DNA of 64,000 nucleotides, taken from assembly GCA_964593725.1 (NCBI GenBank), contig CAZQJS010000010.1, forward strand, positions 1-64,000, read 5' to 3'. The position numbers were made by a program, and so were the translations under genes. Each line of letters starts with the position of its first letter. Positions within the stretch are counted from its first letter, which is position 1. Positions 43,326 to 51,467 of the stretch are shown here, piece by piece. The DNA is from JAIOSM01 sp964593725. Lineage in GTDB: Bacteria > Desulfobacterota > Desulfobacteria > Desulfobacterales > Desulfobacteraceae. The notes under the pieces were generated by a model, which did no database searches, was not told the DNA's origin, and saw nothing but the letters and a program-made list of their open reading frames with translations.

Positions 43326-44161
43326 CTTTCATCTTCCCAATATACCAGGGCCGATGTATTTCCCGGAGGCCAGATATATTTTCCATTCTTTAAGGTCAAA
43401 CTATTATTAAGAAGATCAATAAGGAAACCGTCATGTTCAAAATTATCCACAATATCAAGACGGTTTTTCAAATCAGCAAAGGCATCTTCAAAACTGTCAT
43501 GGGACCAGGCAGGCCAGTTATCGCTCTGTTCCATTATCACATCCGGATAGATACCCATATTCATAAGTGCATTAAAGGCAATCTGGAGGTTCGGGCTGTC
43601 ATGGGGCTGACCAAAGACTCTGTTGGCAGCAGCAGCCATGACAGAACCTGCAAAAGGCACCCTGAGTATCATCATACAACCCTTTAAAGCTGTTCTGGAC
43701 ATCTTGTCCACAAACCCTTTAAAATCACCCACTCCATAAATGGAATGGGATGAGAGAACATAGTCATGGGTACAGATATCATGGTCAGGCCAGGAACCTG
43801 TAATAATTTCTATATTGGTTATACCCTCTTTTTTTATCTTCTCCTTTAAAATCTCCTGCATGGCAGGTGAAGGCTCCAGGGCCGTAACCTTCAGTGCACT
43901 GGAAGAGGCAAATATTGACCATCTGCCTGTTCCAGCCCCAATGTCCAGTAATGTCGATCCTGGGTCTTTCTTTAATTTATCCATCAAAAACTTTCTGGAT
44001 GAGTCAGGTTTTTCCCACCTTTGTTCCACCATTTTGTCAAATTTATCAGCCTTGTGTCTCCAGAAATCTCCGTCTCTATCCTTCTTCTGCCTGGCAAAGG
44101 CCCTTGCCTGAATATCTGAAAGCTCCTGCCACATTTTATGCCAGTTGGTCAATTTTTCCAT
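43322..44161 (-). CDS. SAM-dependent methyltransferase linked to the uptake system
   Basis: 279 residues. Motif I STLLDIGAGTGRWSIFASSSALKVTALEPSPAM binds S-adenosylmethionine; DYVLSSHSIYGVGDFKGFVDKM and GCMMILRVPFAG are further core elements. It lies between the receptor and the binding-protein genes (25-base gap and 4-base overlap), so it belongs to the uptake operon. Methyltransferases of this kind occur next to FecBCD-type importers in other anaerobes, but the methylated compound is unknown to me. Candidates are the imported ligand or a metallophore. Confidence 0.85.
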   Translation of the reverse strand: MEKLTNWHKMWQELSDIQARAFARQKKDRDGDFWRHKADKFDKMVEQRWEKPDSSRKFLMDKLKKDPGSTLLDIGAGTGRWSIFASSSALKVTALEPSPAMQEILKEKIKKEGITNIEIITGSWPDHDICTHDYVLSSHSIYGVGDFKGFVDKMSRTALKGCMMILRVPFAGSVMAAAANRVFGQPHDSPNLQIAFNALMNMGIYPDVIMEQSDNWPAWSHDSFEDAFADLKNRLDIVDNFEHDGFLIDLLNNSLTLKNGKYIWPPGNTSALVYWEDER

Positions 44162-44186
44162 ACTCTTTCCTGTAAACCATAATAGA

Positions 44187-46226
44187 TTAAAAACTTATAC
44201 TTGTACCCAGAAGAAAACTCCTGCCCGGGGCCGGGCCGTTGCCCTCTTCATAATTTTTGTCCAATATATTCTGAACCTCAAAAAAAAGTTCAGGAGTAAT
44301 TTTTTTAAACAGGGTTAACTTTTGGGAGAGCCTTGCATTGTACAGGACAAAATCGTTAAGTCTTTTTTTTACACCTGCATTGTCATATTCATACTGCCTG
44401 CCCGTATAAATACACTGAAGTGATGTCAGGAGCCCGAAATCAAACAAATACCTTACATCGATTGTATACTTGTGCACAGGAATATAGCCGGCATCAAAAG
44501 ATCTGGCGTGGGAGTCTTCCCTGTCCCTTGCAGAAATGAATGTATAGTCAGCTCCAATGTGCAGACCAGAATCTGTTTCATAGTCCAACTCCACTTCAAA
44601 CCCTTTAAAAGTGCTTTCGCCTTTATTCACATAGACTTTGTCTCCGGCTGCATTGCGTGCCCTGGTAATCCTGTTTGTAATATCATTGTAAAACATTGCC
44701 CAGGAGAAACTTAAAGCCTGGTTGATTTTTTTATCCATTCCAAATTCATAGGCAATGGTCTCCTGGGGTTCTAAGGCAGGATTTCCTCCAGCCATTGAAC
44801 TGTACAACTCCTTAAGCTGGGGAAACCGTGTCTTTTTGGCAACAGATGCATGCAGGCTTAAGGAATCAAAAAGCTGGTACACAGCCCCGACCTGGGGGTT
44901 TAATGAATGGATTGTACCCGGCACCGGCTGGTTATTGGCTTCCTTTGGTTTATAAAGGTCATAGCCTGCTCCGGCAATCAGAGTAAGTTTATCATCCAGG
45001 AGCACAACCTCATCTTCAATACCAAATGAATAGGTCAAAGCTTCATAAACTTCAGTGGGCTGATACCCTATCGATGCCCATCCGCGTATGACCGGGAAAC
45101 ATGCTGCATCAAAATAATCCTGCTGGGTATGATGATCCTTTAAATAGCTTGCACCAAATTTCAGAAGATTATTTTCACCCAGGGTGATATATGTCTGGAG
45201 CTCTCCACCCAGACTGTAATCATCATAAAAACTCTCCTGGAACCATTTTTTTCCCCGGCCCATGTAATTATACTTCCAGCGCACATCCTCCAGGGCATCT
45301 TTATGGTTTACATAAAAAACACGTGCTTTCATGAGAATTTTTTCTGTTATGTCGTGCTGGCCTGCAAGGTTGAGCTGCCATTGTTTCCAGTAATCATAGG
45401 CCCAGTGCTGGCCGCTGAAAGTTGGGCATCCTCTTTCATTGTTATGGTAATCAAAGGACAGATAGATTTTTGAGTCCTGATCAAAATCATATCCGATTTT
45501 ACTGTTTAAGGTTTTTTTGTCATAATAACTCAAATCCCTTATCCCGCCATCTTCATCATATTCTGTTCCAATTCCGCTCATGGGATTTAAAGGATCAAAA
45601 TCACCTGACAGCTCGTACCCACGGGATTTTCTTGAAGAGCAGGTTATCCAGTAGTTAAATTTTCCAACACCACCACCATGGTTTAAAATAAAATTTTCTG
45701 TATTATTCCTGCCAAAGGAAGTAGTTATTTTGGAATAAAAATCCCGGCCCCCTTTCTTAGTTATAATATTGATGACACCTCCCATGGTATTGGCACCGTA
45801 GAGCACAGAGGAAGCACCCTTTGTCACTTCAATCTTGGCAATTGCATCCACTGGAATCTGTCCGAGATCAAGGTAGCCGTCATAGGCAGTATGTGCTGGT
45901 ACACCATCAATTAATATCTTAACTGTCTGCTGATCAAAGCCCCTCATCTTCAGTGCAGGTCCTGTCTTAGGGTGATTTGCAGTGTCAATGCCTGCAATCA
46001 ATTCCAGGGCTTGTGCTGCTGTGGCAGCACCAGTCTGTTCAATATCGTCCATTGAAATAATATTGGTGGTGGAGGTTTTGCCAATATTTCCACTCTTTTC
46101 TGTGACCAGCACATCACCCAGGTCAAAAACTTTACTCTTTTTCTGATCTTCTCCGGCAGAGGTCATGCCACTGAAAACAGATACAATGATAAATACGATT
46201 AATGATAGCTTACATAAACTTTTCAT
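44187..46226 (-). CDS. TonB-dependent outer-membrane receptor
   Basis: 679 residues from ATG 46226, which opens a clear signal peptide (MKSLCKLSLIVFIIVSVFSG). In-frame codons further upstream, to 46361, overlap the promoter and are not used. TonB box DVLVTEK, then the plug (about 50-160: AQALELIAGIDTANHPKTG, LKMRGFDQQTVKILIDGVPAH, SVLYGANTMGGVINIITK), then a 22-strand barrel ending in FLLGTSISF with the terminal aromatic. VNKGESTFKGFEVELDYE is the usual late-barrel motif. It is the first gene of the long minus-strand uptake block. Siderophore, haem, corrinoid or metal chelate ligands are all possible. Confidence 0.93.
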   Translation of the reverse strand: MKSLCKLSLIVFIIVSVFSGMTSAGEDQKKSKVFDLGDVLVTEKSGNIGKTSTTNIISMDDIEQTGAATAAQALELIAGIDTANHPKTGPALKMRGFDQQTVKILIDGVPAHTAYDGYLDLGQIPVDAIAKIEVTKGASSVLYGANTMGGVINIITKKGGRDFYSKITTSFGRNNTENFILNHGGGVGKFNYWITCSSRKSRGYELSGDFDPLNPMSGIGTEYDEDGGIRDLSYYDKKTLNSKIGYDFDQDSKIYLSFDYHNNERGCPTFSGQHWAYDYWKQWQLNLAGQHDITEKILMKARVFYVNHKDALEDVRWKYNYMGRGKKWFQESFYDDYSLGGELQTYITLGENNLLKFGASYLKDHHTQQDYFDAACFPVIRGWASIGYQPTEVYEALTYSFGIEDEVVLLDDKLTLIAGAGYDLYKPKEANNQPVPGTIHSLNPQVGAVYQLFDSLSLHASVAKKTRFPQLKELYSSMAGGNPALEPQETIAYEFGMDKKINQALSFSWAMFYNDITNRITRARNAAGDKVYVNKGESTFKGFEVELDYETDSGLHIGADYTFISARDREDSHARSFDAGYIPVHKYTIDVRYLFDFGLLTSLQCIYTGRQYEYDNAGVKKRLNDFVLYNARLSQKLTLFKKITPELFFEVQNILDKNYEEGNGPAPGRSFLLGTSISF

Positions 46227-46361
46227 AGCTTGTCTCCATAATCTATATCCCGGAGGCTGCTCCCCATGTGCTGCTCCTGCCATATAACAGAGAGTGTGAT
46301 TCCCTGTTTTTAAAAAAAATCCAACGTTGGTATATTTATAAAGAAATAGAACTCTTGTCAA
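46227..46361 (-). promoter_or_regulatory. Promoter, operator-like palindrome and leader of the uptake block
   Basis: On the minus strand TTGACA (46361-46356) and TAAATA, 17 bases apart, form a promoter. A perfect 10-base palindrome CCAACGTTGG (46321-46330) covers the expected start point. The ~95-base leader holds a possible hairpin (AACAG...CTGTT, near 46287-46312) and two direct copies of GGAGCAGC (around 46257-46278). No cobalamin or other known riboswitch core was recognised, and there is no Fur box. Confidence 0.55.
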
Positions 46362-46514
46362 GAATATATGTTATTATTTATCATTTTTAGTCTGATATTA
46401 TCTAATCAAATAGAGAGTAAGGATTAATATTCTCTATAAATTACCAATATATACTAATATTAACCATAGTGAGATATGCTTAAATAATTTTTTAAAAATA
46501 TTCCGGATTTTTCC

Positions 46515-46609
46515 TTGACTTATTCATATTAAAACAGTAGGGATATACCCAATAGATTTAGTTGGATAGTAAAATCATTATCAAAACAGATCAACCAGAG
46601 GATTGAATC
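46515..46609 (+). promoter_or_regulatory. hmc operon upstream region with inverted repeat
   Basis: TTGACT (46515-46520) could be a -35 box. A -10 is not clear; TAGGGA lies 17 bases on. An imperfect inverted repeat TAGGG-ATATA-CCCAA (46538-46552) stands where a repressor could bind, and the operon encodes its own Rrf2-type regulator. A ribosome site AGAGGA lies 7 bases before ATG 46610. Confidence 0.4.
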
Positions 46610-48208
46610 ATGTCAAAAGTAAAATCATTTCAACTGTTTATCATTGCAATATTTATATTGATTCTGTTTCCTGTAATGGGTCAACCCAATTTAAAAAACA
46701 TCAACAGGCAGCATGATAATCTAAAAAATTCAGATGTAATCACAATGGATATTAAAGACACACAGACATCCAGTAAAATGGAAGCAGTTGATTTTCCTCA
46801 CTCTATCCACAAAAATGCCCTTAATGGCAGATGTGACCGGTGCCACATCTTAAAAAAAGACTCCTTTGAATTTAAACTCAAGGGAACTGACAAAACGAGC
46901 ACTAAAGAGCAATACCACAACATCTGCATTACCTGTCATATTGACACTAAAAAAAACAAGGAAAAAGCAGGCCCTTTAACAGCAGAGTGCCGGGCTTGTC
47001 ACACAACCAGAAAAACCGATAAAAAAGATCCGGGCATGGCATGGCAAAAAATTTATTTTAACAAGTCCCTTCATTTTATCCATGTCTCCTCAAAATCAAT
47101 TAAACCACCATTGGCATCTGAATCAGACAATTGCAGTGCCTGTCACCACAAACTTAATGAAAAAACAAAAAAACTCTACCATGCAAAGGGTGAAGAAGAG
47201 TCATGCAGGTACTGTCATAAAGATAAACAGGAAAAAAACATCCCCTCCCTAAAGAGCGCATCCCACAACTCATGTGTGGCCTGCCACAAAAGTCTTGACA
47301 ATAAAAAAATTTCAGCAGGCCCGGTCACCTGTGCCGGCTGCCATGATCCAGGAGAACAACTGAAAATTAAACAGGTTAAAAATATCCCCAGGCTCAAGCG
47401 GGGCCAGCCCGGCAATACAATTATTACAGGTGCCATGATCAATAGCAGACCTGGGAAGTATATTATGAATCCGGTTGCCTTTAACCATGAATCCCATGAA
47501 TCAAAAAACAGTTCATGTACATCATGCCACCATAACTCCCTGAAAAAATGTAATGAATGTCATACACCAACTGGAAATAAAGATGGCAGCTTTATCACCC
47601 TTGAAAATGCCATGCATGATAAAAAATCAGATAAAAGCTGTATGGGCTGCCATACCACAGTAACCAGGCAGCCTGAATGTGCAGGGTGCCACAGTTCAAT
47701 GCCTGAAAAAGAGCTTAAGGATCATGATTGCACAGTATGCCACAATACAGAGGCTGTCCTGGTTCCCGGGGATGGGAAACTGAAAAATGCCCTGGCAGAA
47801 CAGATAATGAAAAATCAGTCAGAGGGCTACTCACTTGTATTAAAACAGGATATTCCGGAAAAAGTAATAATAGACAGGTTGAGTGATAAGTATATGCCAT
47901 GCGAGTTTCCCCACAGAAAAGTAGTTATGGCAATTGCTGAAAAAGTTGAAAAAAGCTCCCTTGCAAAAACCTTTCACAAAGATCAAAAGACTCTGTGCAT
48001 GGGCTGCCATCATAATGGAGAAAAATCATCACTCCAGGCTTTTACACCACCCAAATGCAGCTCCTGCCATGCAGGAAAAAGTGATATTGCAGGTGACAGA
48101 CCTGGCTTAAAAGGTGCGTTCCATGGCCAGTGTATTACCTGCCATGAAAAAATGAAGGTACAACAGGTAAAAGCAACTGACTGTGTTAAATGTCATAAAC
48201 AAAAATAA
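46610..48208 (+). CDS. hmcA: High-molecular-weight cytochrome c HmcA (16 haems)
   Basis: 532 residues. Signal peptide at about 1-24. Sixteen CxxCH haem-binding motifs can be counted, from CDRCH (75-79) to CVKCH (525-529), the number known for HmcA of Desulfovibrio. Many distal histidines (HSIH, HKNA, FNHESHE, FPHRK, FHKD, FHGQ) can serve as second ligands. It is a periplasmic electron carrier that takes electrons from hydrogenases via small cytochromes and passes them to the membrane complex HmcB-F. It heads the operon hmcABCDEF. It is slightly shorter than the ~545-residue homologue. The cysteine content requires haem ligation in the periplasm. Confidence 0.95.
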   Translation: MSKVKSFQLFIIAIFILILFPVMGQPNLKNINRQHDNLKNSDVITMDIKDTQTSSKMEAVDFPHSIHKNALNGRCDRCHILKKDSFEFKLKGTDKTSTKEQYHNICITCHIDTKKNKEKAGPLTAECRACHTTRKTDKKDPGMAWQKIYFNKSLHFIHVSSKSIKPPLASESDNCSACHHKLNEKTKKLYHAKGEEESCRYCHKDKQEKNIPSLKSASHNSCVACHKSLDNKKISAGPVTCAGCHDPGEQLKIKQVKNIPRLKRGQPGNTIITGAMINSRPGKYIMNPVAFNHESHESKNSSCTSCHHNSLKKCNECHTPTGNKDGSFITLENAMHDKKSDKSCMGCHTTVTRQPECAGCHSSMPEKELKDHDCTVCHNTEAVLVPGDGKLKNALAEQIMKNQSEGYSLVLKQDIPEKVIIDRLSDKYMPCEFPHRKVVMAIAEKVEKSSLAKTFHKDQKTLCMGCHHNGEKSSLQAFTPPKCSSCHAGKSDIAGDRPGLKGAFHGQCITCHEKMKVQQVKATDCVKCHKQK

Positions 48209-48240
48209 GAGTATTAACCAGTACAAACAGAGGAAAAGCT

Positions 48241-49344
48241 ATGGCCATTTCAAGAAGAAAATTTCTAGGTTCCCTCACTGCAGCAGTTGGAGCCGCCACA
48301 GGTGTTCTGGGGAAGGCACATGGTGCCACAAACAAACATTTCAAGGGCTATCCGGGAAGTTTCGGAGTGCTCCATGACATTACAAAGTGTATTGGATGCA
48401 GACAATGTGAAGCTGCCTGCAACAAAGTTAATAAACTTGCAGGGCCGGAAAAACCCTTTGATGATTTATCAGTGCTGGATCACAAACGAAGAACAGATGC
48501 TGACACATATACCGTGGTAAACAGATTCATGGCTGACAATCCAATTTTTGTCAAGAAACAGTGTAACCACTGCATGGAACCTGCCTGTGCATCGGCATGT
48601 TTTGTCAAAGCATTAAAAAAGACAAAATCAGGTGCTGTTGTTTATGATTCAAACCTGTGTGTAGGATGCCGATACTGCATGATTGCCTGCCCCTTTGAAA
48701 TACCGGCCTATGAATATGACAAGGCTTTCACCCCCAGGGTTACCAAATGCACCATGTGCCACCCGCGGCTCCTGCAGGGCAAACTTCCAGGCTGTGTCAA
48801 TGCGTGCCCAAAAGAAGCTTTAATATTTGGTCAAAGGGATCAGTTGATCAAGACTGCCTGGAAAAGAATATATAAATATCCTGATAAATATATTGAACAT
48901 GTATATGGAGAAAATGAAATGGGCGGAACAAGCTGGCTCTACATTTCCAGTACATCCTTTTCAAAAACCGGTATGAGGGAGGATCTTGGCATTAAACCGG
49001 CACCGGAACTCACATCAGGCCCCTTGTCCGCAGTTCCTGTTGTTGTCGGATTGTGGCCTGTATTCCTGACAGGAATTTATGCCATATCCAGACGAAGGGA
49101 TAAGATTGCAAAGCAGGAGATGAAGCTTGCACTTGCAGACACCCTTGCAGGTTCCCGGAAAGAGACCCAAAAAAAACTTGAGGAGTTAAGGGAAAAGATG
49201 ACCAGGGAAAAAACCTCTGCCATAAACTTTGAAGTAAAAAAAGCCCTTGAAGAGGCAAAAAAGACCCGGGATCAGGAGGCATTGGAAAACAGCAAATCAG
49301 ACAATACAAACTCTTCAGCAAAATCCGGTAAGGAGGATAAATAG
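48241..49344 (+). CDS. hmcB: HmcB, periplasmic four-cluster ferredoxin subunit
   Basis: 367 residues, 32 bases after hmcA. Twin-arginine signal SRRKFLGSLTAAVGAATGV. Four Fe-S motifs: CIGCRQCEAACNKV, CNHCMEPACASACFVKA, CVGCRYCMIACPFE, and CTMCHPRLLQGKLPGCVNACPKE. A C-terminal membrane anchor (about 260-282, VVVGLWPVFLTGIYAIS) is followed by a charged coiled coil of ~85 residues (ETQKKLEELREKMTREKTS). It moves electrons between HmcA and the membrane subunit HmcC, as DsrO/HybA-type proteins do. Confidence 0.94.
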   Translation: MAISRRKFLGSLTAAVGAATGVLGKAHGATNKHFKGYPGSFGVLHDITKCIGCRQCEAACNKVNKLAGPEKPFDDLSVLDHKRRTDADTYTVVNRFMADNPIFVKKQCNHCMEPACASACFVKALKKTKSGAVVYDSNLCVGCRYCMIACPFEIPAYEYDKAFTPRVTKCTMCHPRLLQGKLPGCVNACPKEALIFGQRDQLIKTAWKRIYKYPDKYIEHVYGENEMGGTSWLYISSTSFSKTGMREDLGIKPAPELTSGPLSAVPVVVGLWPVFLTGIYAISRRRDKIAKQEMKLALADTLAGSRKETQKKLEELREKMTREKTSAINFEVKKALEEAKKTRDQEALENSKSDNTNSSAKSGKEDK

Positions 49345-50514
49345 ATGGATTTGAACACACCTCTTTTTACAAAACCAAAATTAACCCTGGTTAATGTTGT
49401 TACGTCGATTATTCTTGTGGCAGGGCTTGTCTTGACCGTTATCAGGTTTACCAGGGGAATTGGTGCTGTAACAAATTTGAGCAATAACAACCCCTGGGGA
49501 ATATGGATCGGGTTTGACCTTTTATGTGGAGTTGCCCTGGCCGCTGGTGGTTATGTGACATCGGCCGCCTGTTATATATTTGGTTTAAAACGGTTTCATT
49601 CAGCAGTCAGGCCTGCCATACTGACGGCATTCCTGGGGTATGCCCTGGTGGTTTTTGCTCTCCATTATGATGTGGGACGTCCCTGGCGTCTGCCCTATCC
49701 TGTCTTCTACTCCCAGGGCACATCTTCCCTGCTTTTTGAAGTGGGGCTCTGTGTCTTTCTCTATCTGACAGTATTATTTATTGAGTTTACGCCAGCTGCA
49801 TTTGAATGGCTCGGTTTTAAAAAAATACGCGCTGTTGTGGTGAAACTAACTCTGATTTTGACCATATTCGGTGTAATTCTCTCCACTCTTCACCAGTCAT
49901 CCCTGGGAGCACTTTTCATGATTGCTCCTTCAAAACTGCATCCTTTGTGGTATTCAGGCTACCTGCCTGTTTATTTCTTTATTTCAAGCATGTTTGCAGG
50001 CATGTCCATGGTGATTTTTGAAGGAAGCCTTGCCCATGTATATCTTTCGGATAAAATGGATGATAACCATAAAAAAGAAGCTCAAGGGGTTGCACTTGGG
50101 TTTGCCAGGGCAGCTTCTCTTATCATGATGGGTTACTGCTCAATAAAAATCATCGGCCTTGCCATTGACAACAACTGGCATTATCTGACAACCCCCTGGG
50201 GCATGTGGTTTATTCTGGAGCTTGCAGGGTTTGTACTGTTCCCGGCCATCCTCTATGCCATGGGGGCAAGGGAGAAAAACCTTGCCATGGTGCGGGCAGC
50301 AGCAGTGTGGACTGTTCTCGGGATCATATTAAACAGGCTCAATATCTCCATTATAGCCTTTAATTATCATCTGCCCCTGGCAGACAGATATATACCAAGC
50401 ATGATGGAGATTGGTATCTCAGTATTTATTATAACGCTGGGCATAACTGCCTACCGCTACATTACAAGCCGTATGCCGATCCTGTATGAGCATAAAGAGT
50501 ATAAAACCCGTTAA
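49345..50514 (+). CDS. hmcC: HmcC, NrfD/PsrC-type membrane subunit
   Basis: 389 residues, starting 0 bases after the hmcB stop. Ten membrane segments of the NrfD family. Family patterns: NNPWGIWIGFDLLCGVALAAGGYV, HYDVGRPWRLPYPVFYSQGTSSLLFEV, STLHQSSLGALFMIAPSKLHPLWYS, and YLTTPWGMWFILELAGFVLFPAILYA. It forms the quinone-site membrane part paired with HmcB. It has no haem ligands of its own. Confidence 0.95.
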   Translation: MDLNTPLFTKPKLTLVNVVTSIILVAGLVLTVIRFTRGIGAVTNLSNNNPWGIWIGFDLLCGVALAAGGYVTSAACYIFGLKRFHSAVRPAILTAFLGYALVVFALHYDVGRPWRLPYPVFYSQGTSSLLFEVGLCVFLYLTVLFIEFTPAAFEWLGFKKIRAVVVKLTLILTIFGVILSTLHQSSLGALFMIAPSKLHPLWYSGYLPVYFFISSMFAGMSMVIFEGSLAHVYLSDKMDDNHKKEAQGVALGFARAASLIMMGYCSIKIIGLAIDNNWHYLTTPWGMWFILELAGFVLFPAILYAMGAREKNLAMVRAAAVWTVLGIILNRLNISIIAFNYHLPLADRYIPSMMEIGISVFIITLGITAYRYITSRMPILYEHKEYKTR

Positions 50515-50544
50515 CAGAAATTTAAATCTTTAAGGAGGGCACCA

Positions 50545-50676
50545 ATGGAAAACATAATTTATACACTCCAGGATTATATGACATATACCAAGGGTATCAC
50601 CTATCTTATAATGGGAGGTATTCTGATTTTTATGCCTCTGTTCTGGTATTTTCTGACGGCTCGGGAAAAAGATTAA
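50545..50676 (+). CDS. hmcD: HmcD, 43-residue single-span membrane subunit
   Basis: A 43-residue open frame from ATG 50545 (AAGGAGGGCACC site) to TAA 50674. It has a short polar N-terminus (MENIIYTLQDYMTYTKG), one hydrophobic segment (about 18-37: ITYLIMGGILIFMPLFWYFL) and the basic/acidic end TAREKD. The size and position between the NrfD-like and NarI-like genes match HmcD of Desulfovibrio. It fills what would otherwise be a 210-base gap. It is too small for many gene callers. Confidence 0.85.
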   Translation: MENIIYTLQDYMTYTKGITYLIMGGILIFMPLFWYFLTAREKD

Positions 50677-50724
50677 AGCAATCAATGAAATACTTTAGAA
50701 AAATAAAAATGGAGGCATAATTAA

Positions 50725-51402
50725 ATGCATGGTTTTTTAACAGGAATTTTTTTTTACATTGCAGCTGGTATCTGCCTTGCAGGGATGCTGGTGCGGTTTA
50801 TATTATATTTCAGAGGATTGAGCTGGCAGCTGGACAGGGTTGCATATAAGGCACATCTCTTTCACGGATTTAAAGGTGCTGTACGCTCAATATATAAATG
50901 GATGCTTCCCTTTGGCACCTACGGATGGAGAACCCAGCCATTCATGACCGTTATATTTTTCGGATTTCATGCCGGAGTCCTCCTTGTTCCGTTTTTTCTT
51001 ACAGGGCACAATATTTTTATTAAATCCATATTGGGGTTCTCCTTTTATACCATGGATGCACTCCTTGCAGACTTTCTGACGTGGATGGCCCTGGCTGCTG
51101 CATTCTTCCTGGTACTCAGAAGGATTGTTCTGCCGGAGGTCAGGATCATGACAACCCTATATGATTATGCCATATTGCTGATATCCATTGCTCCTTTTGT
51201 AACCGGGCTTTTTGCAAGGTATCAGATTGGCAGTTATTCATTTTTTCTCAACCTGCACATATTCACAGGAGAGCTGCTTTTAATTGCCATTCCCTTTACC
51301 AGACTTTCCCATGTTTTTCTGTTCTTTGCCTCAAGGGCACAGCTGGGCATGGATTTCGGCATTAAACGCGGCGGGATGAAAGGTACAAAAATGGCCTGGT
51401 AA
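50725..51402 (+). CDS. hmcE: HmcE, NarI-like cytochrome b subunit
   Basis: 225 residues, GGAGG site before ATG 50725. Five membrane segments (about 3-25, 72-95, 110-132, 148-168, 178-205). Possible haem b ligands are the histidines in VIFFGFHAGVLLVPFFLTGHN and FFLNLHIFTGELLLIAIPFTRLSHVFLFF, as in NarI/DsrM. It should carry electrons across the membrane to HmcF. It lies 48 bases after hmcD. Confidence 0.92.
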   Translation: MHGFLTGIFFYIAAGICLAGMLVRFILYFRGLSWQLDRVAYKAHLFHGFKGAVRSIYKWMLPFGTYGWRTQPFMTVIFFGFHAGVLLVPFFLTGHNIFIKSILGFSFYTMDALLADFLTWMALAAAFFLVLRRIVLPEVRIMTTLYDYAILLISIAPFVTGLFARYQIGSYSFFLNLHIFTGELLLIAIPFTRLSHVFLFFASRAQLGMDFGIKRGGMKGTKMAW

Positions 51403-51467
51403 AAATTGCTGCGGCCTTACAGGTTTGTATTAAACATAATTGAACATAATCACAGGAGATAAAATCC

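Noticed and set aside
46227..46330. Cobalamin riboswitch in front of the receptor
   Set aside because: A hairpin and an AACAGGGAA-like stretch drew attention, but the conserved B12-box and core sequence are not there.
46227..46361. Longer N-terminus for the TonB-dependent receptor
   Set aside because: The added 45 residues lie before a clear signal peptide, and the longer start codon falls inside the -35 box.
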